Positions 37,939 to 46,935 of a stretch of DNA of 64,000 nt are shown here, one piece after another. The notes below the pieces were generated by a model that saw only the letters and a program-made list of their open reading frames with translations, ran no database searches and was not told the DNA's origin. A program made the translations under genes and the position numbers. Every line of letters begins with the position of its first letter. The first letter of the stretch is position 1. The stretch comes from Rhizobium redzepovicii (GTDB taxonomy: Bacteria; Pseudomonadota; Alphaproteobacteria; Rhizobiales; Rhizobiaceae). The DNA is taken from NCBI RefSeq assembly GCF_019793435.1, contig NZ_JAILYH010000009.1, forward strand, positions 186,001-250,000, in the 5' to 3' direction.

Positions 37939-38642
37939 GCGCGCGCACTCCTGGCAGGATCGGCGCGCATCGACAGATAGGCGCCGATGCTCATGATCAC
38001 GAGCGAGAAGAAGAGGTAGAGAACTGTGCCGATCAGGTAGATTTCGAAGGTGCGGAAGCTGAGGTTTTCGATTTCCTTGACGGCATGCGTCAGTTCCGAC
38101 GCGCCGATGACGACGGCGAGGCTGCTGTTCTTGAACAGGGAGACACTGTGATTGATGAGCGGCGGCAGCGCGTTGCGCACGCCCTGCGGCATGATGACGA
38201 AGCGCATCGCCGAGACATAACCGTGGCCCAGCGCGCGGGCTGCCTCCATCTGGCCGGGACCGACCGAGCGCACGCCCGAACGAAGATCTTCGCTGAAATA
38301 GGCTGCCTGGCAGAGCCCGAGCCCGATCACCGCGAAGATCGCCTCGGCATTGTGGCTTGCAAGCCATGTTGCCACCCCATTCGGCATCAGGGTGAAAATC
38401 CCGAAATACCACAGCATCAGCTGAACAAGGGTGGGCACGTTGCGATGGTAGGATACGTAAGCTGCGACTAACGGAGCGCCGAAGCGAAAGGGCGACAAGC
38501 GCACAGCCAGCAGCAGCAGTGCGAGCGCCATCGCCAGCGACCAGGACCCGGCATAGATGATGAAGGTCATCTCGATGCCATGCAGCAGCATGGCGGCATA
38601 TTCGGGATTCCCCAGGATTGCCGAAAGGTCGAAGCCGCTCAC
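37935..38642 (-). CDS. Amino-acid ABC permease, subunit 1
   Basis: Permease of 235 aa with about five helices, [18 protein letters not shown] and the EAA loop ([18 protein letters not shown]). It is similar to subunit 2 and forms a pair with it. It overlaps the SDR gene by 4 bp, so the whole block is one operon. Confidence 0.9.
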   Translation of the reverse strand: MSGFDLSAILGNPEYAAMLLHGIEMTFIIYAGSWSLAMALALLLLAVRLSPFRFGAPLVAAYVSYHRNVPTLVQLMLWYFGIFTLMPNGVATWLASHNAEAIFAVIGLGLCQAAYFSEDLRSGVRSVGPGQMEAARALGHGYVSAMRFVIMPQGVRNALPPLINHSVSLFKNSSLAVVIGASELTHAVKEIENLSFRTFEIYLIGTVLYLFFSLVIMSIGAYLSMRADPARSARA

Positions 38643-39412
38643 GAGCCTGGCTTCCCAGATGGATCTGTCTTCGGCTGCGGCCTTGCGGTCTGCAGGCCGC
38701 CCATGACCTGCAGCGTCGGCGTGATCTCCATATGTCCGATGTTGACGGCGACGGGAGCCGATATGGCGAAAGCGATCGCGTCGGCGATATCGGTCGCTTC
38801 AGGCAATTCGAAACCGTCGATGAACTTTTCCCGGATGCTGGGATCATTGCCATGAACGTGATTGAAAATATCCGTGGCGACCCGGCCGGGGCAGATTTCG
38901 GTGACCCGCACCCGCTTGCCGAAAGCGTCGATGCGCAGCTGGTTGGACAGCATGCTCACGCCGGCCTTGGTGGCGTGATAGGAGGAGTTGCCGCCGAAAT
39001 TATAGGCGCCGGCAATCGACGAAATGTTGATGACATGGCCGCGGTCGCGCGCCACCATGCCCGGCACGACGAGGCGGCAGATGTGTAGAACCGCGCGGAG
39101 ATTGACGTCGACGAGGAGATCGATATCGCCCTCGTCGGCTTCCAGGAACTTCTTCGGCCGATCGACGCCGGCATTGTTGACGAGAATGTCGAACTCCACC
39201 CGGCCGGCGAGCTCGGCGATCGCCGGGCGGTCGGTCACATCGATGGCATGGGCAATGCAGCCCGTACGTTCTGCCAACTGCTGCAGTGCCTCTGCGCTGC
39301 GGGCGGCGGCATGGACTTCGATGTTCTCCCGGCGAAGCCGCTCAACCACGGCTGCGCCGATTCCGGAGGAGGCGCCGGTCACCAGTGCAGTCTTGTAGTC
39401 GGAGAATGGCAT
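38639..39412 (-). CDS. Short-chain dehydrogenase/reductase (SDR)
   Basis: SDR of 257 aa with TGASSGIG near 15-22, NNAGVD near 93-98, catalytic Ser in NISS and Tyr/Lys in YHATK. It is the first gene of the operon with the ABC transporter and RraA-like protein. It probably oxidises or reduces a hydroxy intermediate of the imported compound. The serine-dehydrogenase-like YdfG group is one possibility. Confidence 0.85.
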   Translation of the reverse strand: MPFSDYKTALVTGASSGIGAAVVERLRRENIEVHAAARSAEALQQLAERTGCIAHAIDVTDRPAIAELAGRVEFDILVNNAGVDRPKKFLEADEGDIDLLVDVNLRAVLHICRLVVPGMVARDRGHVINISSIAGAYNFGGNSSYHATKAGVSMLSNQLRIDAFGKRVRVTEICPGRVATDIFNHVHGNDPSIREKFIDGFELPEATDIADAIAFAISAPVAVNIGHMEITPTLQVMGGLQTARPQPKTDPSGKPGS

Positions 39413-39487
39413 AGTCGTTCCCTTGTGGTTGATTGAGACAGTAGCGAAGCTTTAACCCCTTGCCTAAGACCGATTATCTCTGGAGCA

Positions 39488-39502
39488 ATAAGCAACGGTT
39501 AT
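39488..39502. promoter_or_regulatory. Candidate LysR/Nac-type box (ATA-N9-TAT)
   Basis: ATAAGCAACGGTTAT fits the ATA-N9-TAT pattern bound by Nac and related LysR regulators. It lies between the SDR operon and the divergent LysR gene, 143 bp upstream of the latter's proposed start. Confidence 0.5.
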
Positions 39503-39644
39503 GGAGCCGGTGCGGTCTGCCGAAGAAGAGAAAGCGGCGATGCCGGTATTCTCTCGCGGCCTCGCTTCAGGCCGCGCCGCGTTGCAAAAGCAAGGCGCCT
39601 CTGCAAACATGCCATCCGCAGATCAGAATGGTACCCCGATCCCC

Positions 39645-40550
39645 ATGGACATCAGACGCCTCAAATCCTTCATCGTGATCGTCGACAGCGGCAGCATCAC
39701 ACGAGCGGCGGATCTTTTGCATATCGCCCAGCCGGCTCTGAGCCAGCAGCTCGCGGCGCTGGAAGAGCATTTCGGCCACAAGCTGCTAATCCGCAGCCAG
39801 CAGGGCGTCAGCATGACCGATGCCGGACACGCGGTATATCGCCATGCCCAGATCATCCTTCGGCAAATGGAGCAGGCGCAGGCCGATGCATCGGCGGCGG
39901 GCAATTCGCTTGCCGGGCGCGTGTCGGTCGGCCTGGTGCCGTTCAGCAGTGCGGCGACGCTCTCCGTCGATCTGCTGGCGGAAACCCGGAAACGGCATCC
40001 CGGTATTCTGCTGCACCTGACCGAAAGCGTCGGCCAGACCTATAGCCAGATGATCATGAACGGCCGGCTGGAGATGGCGCTTCTGCATGGAACCGGACCG
40101 ATCAAAGGCGTGCGCTTCGAACCGATCCTCAGTGAAGAGTTTTTCCTGGTCGCCCATCGCGACTTTGCCATCGAAGCGGATACGAAACCCGTTCCGGTCA
40201 ACGCTCTCGACGGCATACCGATGCTCCTGCCGCCGGCCTATAATTTCGTCCGCCGTGCGGTCGATACGGCCTTCACCCGCACGCGCACCAATTTGAAGGT
40301 CGTGGCGGAAGTCGAGATCGTGCGCACACTCGCCCGCGCGGTCGGCAGCGGCCTCGGCGCGACGATCATGCCGAAGGCGATTGCCGATCGCATCGTCTCG
40401 GAATCGAGCGAGCCGCTGATCTGCCGGCTGGTCTCGCCGCGGATCGAGGAAACGCTGTCGCTTTGCGTTTCCGATCAGAATCCCCTGTCGGAGCCGGCGC
40501 TTGCCGTCCGCGACATTCTTCTCGAGCTGACGGCGCGGCTGAAAGCCTGA
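39645..40550 (+). CDS. LysR-family regulator, Nac-like
   Basis: LTTR of 301 aa with the N-terminal HTH (MDIRRLKSFIVIVDSGSITR and QPALSQQLAALE) and a C-terminal effector domain. It resembles the nitrogen assimilation control (Nac) branch. The frame is open to 39501, but the ATG at 39645 starts at the usual residue. It is divergent from the SDR-ABC operon, which it probably controls. It is convergent with the aminotransferase gene. Confidence 0.87.
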   Translation: MDIRRLKSFIVIVDSGSITRAADLLHIAQPALSQQLAALEEHFGHKLLIRSQQGVSMTDAGHAVYRHAQIILRQMEQAQADASAAGNSLAGRVSVGLVPFSSAATLSVDLLAETRKRHPGILLHLTESVGQTYSQMIMNGRLEMALLHGTGPIKGVRFEPILSEEFFLVAHRDFAIEADTKPVPVNALDGIPMLLPPAYNFVRRAVDTAFTRTRTNLKVVAEVEIVRTLARAVGSGLGATIMPKAIADRIVSESSEPLICRLVSPRIEETLSLCVSDQNPLSEPALAVRDILLELTARLKA

Positions 40551-40562
40551 GGTGGCTGCCGG

Positions 40563-41771
40563 CTAGCGCATATCCTTGCAGAACTGGGCGATCCGCGCGC
40601 AGCCCTCGCCCAGTTTTTCCAGACTTGTCGCGTAGGAAATACGGAAGAAGGGGCTCATTCCGTAAGCCGCGCCTTGCACGGTCGCGACATAATGCTCCTC
40701 CACCAGACCGATGACGAAATCGACGTCGCTCTCGATCTTGCGCCCGCCCTTGCTGGTCTTGCCGATCAGCTCCGAAATGTTGGGATAGATATAAAAGGCG
40801 CCCTCGGGCCGGTGGCAGCGCAGCCCTTCCACTTCGGATAATTTGTCGAGAACGAAGTCGCGTCGCGTCTTGTAGATAGCGGCGCGCTCCTTCAGCAGGT
40901 CTTGGGGCCCGTCCAGCGCCGCGGTTGCCGCCGCCTGGGTCAGCGTCGCAATGCCGCCGCCATTCTGGCCGTTGACGTTGCTAATCGCCGAGATCAGCTC
41001 TTTCGATCCGGCGCAGAATCCGAGGCGCCAGCCGGTCATCGCGTAAGCCTTGGAGACGCCGTTCATCGTCAGGACGCGATTGTACAGTCTCGGCTCGACC
41101 TCCGCGATCGTGCAGAACTGGAAGTCGTCATAGACCAGATGTTCGTAAATATCGTCGGTCATGATCCAGACGTTTGGATGGCGCAGCATGACCTCGGCGA
41201 TGGCGGCCATCTCAGCCCGAGAGCAGGCGGCTCCGGTCGGATTGTTCGGGAAATTCAGGAAGAGCCATTTGGTGCGCGGCGTGATCGCAGCCTCCAGATC
41301 TTCCGCGCGCAGCTTGAAGCCGGTCTGCTCATGGCAGGGGACCGGAACCGGTACGCCGCCGGCGAATTTGACGATGTCGGCATAGCTGACCCAGGAGGGC
41401 GTGGGGATGACGACCTCGTCGCCCGGATTGCAGGTCGCCAGCATGGCGTTGAAGATCACCTGCTTGCCGCCGCCCGAGACGACGATCTGGCTGGCGTCGT
41501 AGTCGAGATTGTTGTCGCGCTTGAACTTCCGGATGATGGCGGATTTGAGCGCCGGCGTGCCGTCCATCGGCGGATATTTCGTATCGCCGGCGAGCGCTGC
41601 CGCGTGGGCCGCCTCGATCGCATGTGCTGGGGTGGGGAAATCCGGCTCGCCGGAGGAGAGGCTGACGACTTTGATCCCCTTGGCAGCCAATTCCCGGGCG
41701 CGCTGGGTCATGGCGGCGGATGCTGAAATGGAGACGTTTTTCAGGCGGTCGGCGATAATGGACATCGACAT
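40563..41771 (-). CDS. Class I pyridoxal-phosphate aminotransferase (aspartate/aromatic type)
   Basis: Aminotransferase of 402 aa with NNPTGA, DDIYEHLVYD, the PLP-binding Lys in NGVSKAYAMTGWR and the C-terminal FFRISYA Arg. This is the AatA/AspC-like group of rhizobia, which transaminates aspartate, glutamate or aromatic amino acids. It lies 56 bp downstream of pxpA on the same strand and may be part of the same transcript, linking glutamate from oxoproline to transamination. Confidence 0.88.
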   Translation of the reverse strand: MSMSIIADRLKNVSISASAAMTQRARELAAKGIKVVSLSSGEPDFPTPAHAIEAAHAAALAGDTKYPPMDGTPALKSAIIRKFKRDNNLDYDASQIVVSGGGKQVIFNAMLATCNPGDEVVIPTPSWVSYADIVKFAGGVPVPVPCHEQTGFKLRAEDLEAAITPRTKWLFLNFPNNPTGAACSRAEMAAIAEVMLRHPNVWIMTDDIYEHLVYDDFQFCTIAEVEPRLYNRVLTMNGVSKAYAMTGWRLGFCAGSKELISAISNVNGQNGGGIATLTQAAATAALDGPQDLLKERAAIYKTRRDFVLDKLSEVEGLRCHRPEGAFYIYPNISELIGKTSKGGRKIESDVDFVIGLVEEHYVATVQGAAYGMSPFFRISYATSLEKLGEGCARIAQFCKDMR

Positions 41772-41827
41772 GATCCTTCGATGAGGAATTGAAAACGAGA
41801 GACCGCCCGCAGGCGATCGGGATTGCG

Positions 41828-42595
41828 TTATTCGGCGAGTTCGGCGGCAGGTGCGAGGGTCGCGCCCGTGGCTTCGATCTCGGCGCGCACGATGCCAGCA
41901 AGCTCAAGGGCGCCCGGCGTGTCGCTGTGGACGAGGATGGAGCGCGCCGGCATGGCGATCACACCGCCGTCGCTGGTCTCGACGCTGCCGTCGAGGAGGA
42001 ATTTTCGCACACGGGCGCGCACGGCGGCTTCGTCCTTGATGACGGCGCCCGGCAGCCCGCGCGCAACAAGCCTGCCGCCGGCGTCATAGGCCCGGTCCGC
42101 GAGGAAGAGCGCCAGCGTTTTCAGGTGCGCGCGTTTGGCAGCCCCTTCTATCTCGCTGCCTGACGTGACGAAGACGACGAGATTGGCGTCGACAGTTGCG
42201 ATCGCATCCATCATCAGGTCGGCGAGAACAGGATCGCGGTTGACCATATTGCCCATGGCCGCATGAAAGCTGAGATGGGAGACGGTGACGCGCTCGGCTC
42301 TGGCGATCGCCATCAGCGCGCCGAGCTGGTAGAGCATCTGCTGGCGAAGCTCGTCTGCCTGAAAGGGTATTTCACGCCGGCCGAAGCCCGGCCGGTCGGG
42401 CAGGCCGGGATGGGCGCCGATGCCGACGCCATTCTGCTTTGCCAGCCGCACCATCCGCCCCATCGTATCGGGGTCGCCGCCGTGGAAACCGCAGGCGATG
42501 TTGGCCGAAGAGACGATTTTCAACATCGCTTCGTCGTCGCACAGGCGGTAGGGACCAAATCCTTCGCCCATGTCGGAATTCAGATCGATCTTCAT
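41828..42595 (-). CDS. pxpA: 5-oxoprolinase subunit A (LamB/YcsF family)
   Basis: Protein of 255 aa with the YcsF pattern: IDLNSDMGEGFG, ANIACGFHGGDP and GAHPGLPDRPGFGRR. PxpA works with PxpB and PxpC to hydrolyse 5-oxo-L-proline to glutamate with ATP. It lies 21 bp after pxpC. The three genes are contiguous with biotin carboxylase genes here, which is discussed in the findings. Confidence 0.92.
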   Translation of the reverse strand: MKIDLNSDMGEGFGPYRLCDDEAMLKIVSSANIACGFHGGDPDTMGRMVRLAKQNGVGIGAHPGLPDRPGFGRREIPFQADELRQQMLYQLGALMAIARAERVTVSHLSFHAAMGNMVNRDPVLADLMMDAIATVDANLVVFVTSGSEIEGAAKRAHLKTLALFLADRAYDAGGRLVARGLPGAVIKDEAAVRARVRKFLLDGSVETSDGGVIAMPARSILVHSDTPGALELAGIVRAEIEATGATLAPAAELAE

Positions 42596-42616
42596 CAGTT
42601 CCTCCTTTCGCTCCGC

Positions 42617-43612
42617 TTAGGCCATCGCCTTCAGGGCGCGCTTGACCATCCCGGATGTCAGCCTGATATCCTCTACATAACGGGCGACGGCCTGTTCGAC
42701 CGCGCGCGCTTCCGCATGCGTCGACCGGACGAATTTCAGGCGGGCGCCGATGCGGGCCTGCCCGAGCCGCCAGAGGTCGCATTCGATCACGCCGGCGACC
42801 TTCGGATAGCCGCCGGCCGTATTCGCATCGCTCATCTGCACGATCGGTTCGCCGCCGGGCGGAACCTGGATGACGCCGGGCACGACGCCGTGAGAGCGCA
42901 TTTCGATGGAGGCAGTCGGCGTGATCGGCTCGCCGGACAGGCGGTAGCCCGTGCGGTCGCTGCGCGAGGAAATCCGCCAGGTCTGGCCCCAAAAGGCTTC
43001 GCCGTCTCCGGCGAAAAGACCATGCTCGCCGGCAGGCAGAGCGCGGATCGGCAGCGCGCCGTCGACGGGAGCTGGGAAGACGTCGCGCAGTGCCACGCCC
43101 GGCTCGACGACGGCGAGGCCAGTGGCCGGCAGCATGGCGATCTCCGCATCCTCGCCGACCGTGATCCGATCATCCTTCGCCAGCGGCCTGCCGGCATTGC
43201 CGCCAAAGCCGCCCCGCAGCGACGTGCTGCGCGACCCCATGACAACTGGAATATCCAGCCCGCCGCCGAACGAAATATAGGCGCGCGCCCGCCGCGGGGG
43301 CTGCTTCAGTTCGAGAACCTGTCCGGGCTCTGCCATATAGGCGCACCAGGGAATGAGCTCCGATCCCTCGAGGTGAGGATGACCGTCGGCGCCGGTCACG
43401 GCAAAGACGGCGCGCCGCTCGAAACGCAGGCTGAACGGGAAGGTCTGCACCTCGATCACCGCCGCATTCTCGTCATTGCCGACGAGACTATTGCCGATCC
43501 TGACCGCAAGCGGATCCATCGCGCCGCTCGCCGACACGCCGATGTCGCGATAGCCGGGGCGTCCGAGATCCTGCACCGTGTTGAACGGGCCGCTTTCCAA
43601 GATCTCGATCAT
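42617..43612 (-). CDS. pxpC: 5-oxoprolinase subunit C (KipA-like, biotin-dependent carboxyltransferase domain)
   Basis: Protein of 331 aa of the KipA/allophanate-hydrolase-subunit-2 family (VQDLGRPGYRDIGVSASGAMD, SFGGGLDIPVVMGSRST). The family is homologous to half of the carboxyltransferase domain of urea carboxylase. It overlaps pxpB by 4 bp (ATGA). Confidence 0.92.
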   Translation of the reverse strand: MIEILESGPFNTVQDLGRPGYRDIGVSASGAMDPLAVRIGNSLVGNDENAAVIEVQTFPFSLRFERRAVFAVTGADGHPHLEGSELIPWCAYMAEPGQVLELKQPPRRARAYISFGGGLDIPVVMGSRSTSLRGGFGGNAGRPLAKDDRITVGEDAEIAMLPATGLAVVEPGVALRDVFPAPVDGALPIRALPAGEHGLFAGDGEAFWGQTWRISSRSDRTGYRLSGEPITPTASIEMRSHGVVPGVIQVPPGGEPIVQMSDANTAGGYPKVAGVIECDLWRLGQARIGARLKFVRSTHAEARAVEQAVARYVEDIRLTSGMVKRALKAMA

Positions 43613-44316
43613 AGCTCAATCCTTGCCGGCAGGAACCGCACCGTATCTCCAGGCGCCATCATGGCGGGGTTCTGGGCGGTCGGGTCGAACATCTCGAGTG
43701 TCGCAAAGCCGATGGAGTTCCAGCCATTGGGGCCGGTCAGCATGGCGACGCCGGTTTGCATGCCGCCGATCGTCACGCAGCCCTTCGGCATCTTCAGCGA
43801 CGGCACGGTCTTTCGCGGCATGTAGATGCGCGGATCGAGGCCATGCAGATAGCCGAAACCCGGCGCGCTGCCCAAGGCGAAGACCCGATAGGTCGCTTCA
43901 TGATGGATGCGGACGACCTCACGGTCGCTTAAGCCCGAGAGATCGCAAAGGGCCGCAAGATCGCTCGCATGTTCGCCGCCGTAATGGACGGGAATCTCGA
44001 TGGTCTTGCCGTTGAGATCGATGCTCTGCGCATGCTCCCATGCCTCCAGCAGCCGGGCGACCACCGCATCTGGATCCTCGGGCGTCTCCTTGAAGATAAC
44101 CAGCAGGTTGGTCATTCCGGGAATATTTTCGGCAAGGTCCGCCCAGCTTCTCACCGTCTGAGACAGGGCCCAGATCCGCCGCTGCGCGATCAGATCGAAA
44201 TCGCCCGGCGCCTCGAGCAGGAAGGATCTGGCCCCGATCGAGGAAACCCGCGCCCGGCTTTGGGTAGCCGGAACGATTTCACGTTGCGAGGCATGTCTGT
44301 TCGTCGTGGCGATCAT
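43609..44316 (-). CDS. pxpB: 5-oxoprolinase subunit B (KipI-like)
   Basis: Protein of 235 aa of the KipI/allophanate-hydrolase-subunit-1 family (PVHYGGEHASDLAALCDLSG, GFGYLHGLDPRI, PKGCVTIGGMQTGV). With PxpC it forms the CT-like complex. It overlaps the BCCP-like gene by 4 bp. Confidence 0.92.
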   Translation of the reverse strand: MIATTNRHASQREIVPATQSRARVSSIGARSFLLEAPGDFDLIAQRRIWALSQTVRSWADLAENIPGMTNLLVIFKETPEDPDAVVARLLEAWEHAQSIDLNGKTIEIPVHYGGEHASDLAALCDLSGLSDREVVRIHHEATYRVFALGSAPGFGYLHGLDPRIYMPRKTVPSLKMPKGCVTIGGMQTGVAMLTGPNGWNSIGFATLEMFDPTAQNPAMMAPGDTVRFLPARIEL

Positions 44317-44738
44317 GATGGCAGCTCGATTTCGAACAGAGGGTCACCGAAGCCGACCAGGGCGTCAGGCTCGGCGAGCAGCCTAGTCAAGACACCGGAA
44401 CGGCCGGCGCGAAGGGGAAGCAGCACATGCCCTACCCTGACGAAGCCGAGGACATCTGCATCGGATACGAAGCGCGGCAGAGTTTGGGGCGTGACAGCGG
44501 CGGCCGGATGTTCGGCGCAGAAATGCCCCGCCAGCGGCGCCTTCACAACGACAGGTGCAGAGTTCGAAGCGCGGGGTGTGGCTGCCGGCACGCTGATGCG
44601 GGCGTCGCCCTCCTCCGAAACGACGATGCGAAGTTGCCCGTCCGGCCGGGAGATTTCGAGACCCTTCACGCCGGCGGCCGTCAGCGCCTCGGTGAGGAAT
44701 GCGATGGTTGCGGGATCGCTGAAGTCGATGGCGCTCAT
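44313..44738 (-). CDS. BCCP-like protein lacking the biotinyl-lysine loop
   Basis: Protein of 141 aa. Its N-terminal part (EALTAAGVKGLEISRPDGQL) and the lipoyl/biotinyl-type end (LVGFGDPLFEIE) resemble biotin carboxyl carrier proteins. Where a normal BCCP has EAMKV and its hairpin, this one reads GHVLLPLRAGRSGV with no Lys, so it cannot be biotinylated at the usual place. It is translationally coupled (4-bp overlaps) to pxpB and accC. It may be a structural subunit or an inactive paralogue. Confidence 0.72.
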   Translation of the reverse strand: MSAIDFSDPATIAFLTEALTAAGVKGLEISRPDGQLRIVVSEEGDARISVPAATPRASNSAPVVVKAPLAGHFCAEHPAAAVTPQTLPRFVSDADVLGFVRVGHVLLPLRAGRSGVLTRLLAEPDALVGFGDPLFEIELPS

Positions 44739-46129
44739 GCCGCCCTCCTCCGCAGCTTCAGCCAGTGCTCGAGATAGTGGATATCGGTCTCACCGCGTGC
44801 GAATGCGTGGTCCTCGAACAGGGCGCGCAGGAAGGGGATATTGGTGGCAATGCCCTCGATCTCGGTTCCGGCAAGCGCCTCGCACATTCTGGCCATCGCT
44901 TTCGCCCGCGTCGGCGCGTGGACGATCAGCTTGGCGATCAGCGAGTCATAATAGGGCGAGACCCTGTAGCCGGCATGAATATGCGTATCGACCCGGATGC
45001 CCTGCCCCTGCGGCAAAGTCAGATGAGTGACGACACCGGCCGACGGCAGGAAAGTGTCGGGATCCTCGGCGTTGATGCGGCATTCGAAAGAATGGCCTTC
45101 GCAGGTGACCTCGCTCTGGGCGAGATCCAGAACCTCGCCCTGGGCCGCTTTTATCTGCGCCTGGACGATATCGATGCCGCTCGTCAGTTCGGTGACGGGA
45201 TGTTCGACCTGAAGCCGTGTGTTCATCTCGATGAAGTAGAAAGCACCGTCCTCATAAAGGAATTCGAAGGTGCCGACGCCGCGGTAGCCGATCTGGCAGC
45301 ACGCCTGGACGCAGGCCATGCCGACCGGCTGGATGATCTCAGGCGCGATCCCGGGCGCCGGCGCCTCTTCCACCACTTTCTGATGGCGCCGCTGCATCGA
45401 GCAATCCCGATGTCCAAGCCAAACGGCATTGCCGTGATCGTCGCAAAGAACCTGGATCTCGACATGGCGCGGATGCTCCAGGAATTTCTCCATGTAGAGG
45501 GCGGGCGAGCCGAACGCCTTGCGCGCCTCTTCCCGGGTCAGTGCAATTGCCTCATGCAACTGATCGGCTTTCGGGACGACGCGCATGCCGCGGCCGCCGC
45601 CGCCGCCGGACGCCTTGACGATGACGGGATAACCGATCTCCAGCGCAATGCGCTCGATTGTGGCCGGGTCGTCGGGCAGCGCGCTGTCGGGACCGGGAAC
45701 GCAGGGTACGCCGGCCGCCATCATCGCTCGCTTCGCCGCGATCTTGTCGCCCATGGTCGCGATCGACGAAGCGGTCGGACCGATGAAAGTCAGCTCGGCC
45801 TTTTCGACGGCGTCGGCGAATGCGGCATTTTCCGACAGAAAACCGTAACCGGGATGAACGGCGCCGGCGCCGGTCAGGCGTGCGGCGAGAAGGATGGCAT
45901 CCTGATTGAGATAGCTCCTGCCCGCACCCGACGGGCCGATGCAGAGAAAATGGTCTGCGGTTGTAACGTAGGGCGCTTGCCGGTCCGCTTCGGAGCAGAT
46001 GGCGACCGTCTTCAGGCCGAGTTCGCGGCAGGCGCGCTGAACCCGGGCGGCGATCTCGCCGCGATTGGCGATGAGGACGGTATCGAAGCGGCGTTCTGAA
46101 GCAGCGGATTGTTCCGAGGTTTTCGGCAT
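44735..46129 (-). CDS. accC: Biotin carboxylase
   Basis: ATP-grasp carboxylase of 464 aa with the N-terminal IANRGEIAARV, the glycine-rich KASGGGGGRGM ATP loop and EMNTRLQVEH. It carboxylates biotin on a carrier protein using bicarbonate and ATP. It probably is a second copy next to the housekeeping fatty-acid enzyme, since it sits between pxp genes and a BCCP. It overlaps neighbours by 1-4 bp on both sides. Confidence 0.92.
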   Translation of the reverse strand: MPKTSEQSAASERRFDTVLIANRGEIAARVQRACRELGLKTVAICSEADRQAPYVTTADHFLCIGPSGAGRSYLNQDAILLAARLTGAGAVHPGYGFLSENAAFADAVEKAELTFIGPTASSIATMGDKIAAKRAMMAAGVPCVPGPDSALPDDPATIERIALEIGYPVIVKASGGGGGRGMRVVPKADQLHEAIALTREEARKAFGSPALYMEKFLEHPRHVEIQVLCDDHGNAVWLGHRDCSMQRRHQKVVEEAPAPGIAPEIIQPVGMACVQACCQIGYRGVGTFEFLYEDGAFYFIEMNTRLQVEHPVTELTSGIDIVQAQIKAAQGEVLDLAQSEVTCEGHSFECRINAEDPDTFLPSAGVVTHLTLPQGQGIRVDTHIHAGYRVSPYYDSLIAKLIVHAPTRAKAMARMCEALAGTEIEGIATNIPFLRALFEDHAFARGETDIHYLEHWLKLRRRAA

Positions 46130-46566
46130 CAGGCGATCTCCGCCAACAGGTCGCCGGTCTCGACCTCGCCATTGTCGATATCGGTCAGGTGCGTGATGCG
46201 CCCGGATCGCGGTGCGGCGATCGTATTGAAGACTTTCATCGCCTCGATGATGAAAAGGGTCTGCCCCTCCTCCACCGCGTCGCCGATCGCGACAAATGGC
46301 GGCTCGCCGGGCGCCGGCGCCCGGTGCAGAACGCCAAAGACGGGCGCCTTCACCGCATGGGAGGTTTTCGCGACGCTCAAAGGCGCATCGGAGACGAGGT
46401 TTATCATCGATTCCGGCTTTTGCGAGGGCTCGGCAACGCCTGCCTCTGCCGGCGACGTGCGAAAGATCCGAACCGTCACGTCCTTTTCCGTCACGGTCAG
46501 CTCGGTAATATTCGATCGTCCGACAAAGTCGATCAGCGTCTTGATCTTCGAGAGGTCCATATGCAT
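46129..46566 (-). CDS. accB: Biotin carboxyl carrier protein
   Basis: BCCP of 145 aa with an N-terminal helical part (DLSKIKTLIDFVGRSNITEL), a linker and a biotinyl domain with the conserved Lys in EAMKVFN (about residue 111). The frame is open to 46608; the ATG pair at 46566/46560 matches the usual BCCP start. It is the first gene of the six-gene accB-accC-bccp-pxpBCA run. Confidence 0.9.
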   Translation of the reverse strand: MHMDLSKIKTLIDFVGRSNITELTVTEKDVTVRIFRTSPAEAGVAEPSQKPESMINLVSDAPLSVAKTSHAVKAPVFGVLHRAPAPGEPPFVAIGDAVEEGQTLFIIEAMKVFNTIAAPRSGRITHLTDIDNGEVETGDLLAEIA

Positions 46567-46935
46567 GCTCGGAATTTCAAATTCCACCGCGCAGACCTGA
46601 AGTCTCACGTCGCCCGGTGTCGTGATTTTCGTAGCACGACGTATGGGCTGATGGGGTCAGACGAAGTTTTGATGGAGCGCAATCCGCGCCCTATGGAAGA
46701 TATCGCCGAATGCCCCGATGGCAGCCGGCGCCGTCGAGGTGAATCGAAACCGTGGAAGAGCAATGCGGTTTTGGAGACGGCTCGCGTGCTCATCTGTTGC
46801 AGGTCGGTCGGAAGCGCCTGATGAACGACGTCAACCCTTTGGACCGCAACCCGTGATTGACAAAGTGACCGCGACGTCAGACGAGTTTGAACGTTTTTCG
46901 TGCCGCTTCGAACTTACCGTTCATATCATCCAGTT
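46567..46935. other. Intergenic region, no gene recognised
   Basis: About 370 bp between accB and the nucleotide cyclase. Short open frames exist on both strands, but none matches a known family or has a convincing ribosome-binding site. It must hold the promoter of the accB operon. Confidence 0.5.

Noticed and set aside
36422..37948. Apparent 508-aa ATPase with N-terminal extension
   Set aside because: The extension is antisense-like Arg/His-rich shadow of the permease; the ATPase starts at 37186.
37183..38853. Apparent 556-aa fused permease
   Set aside because: The true permeases are two proteins with a 4-bp ATGA overlap; the first half of the long frame is out of frame with subunit 1.
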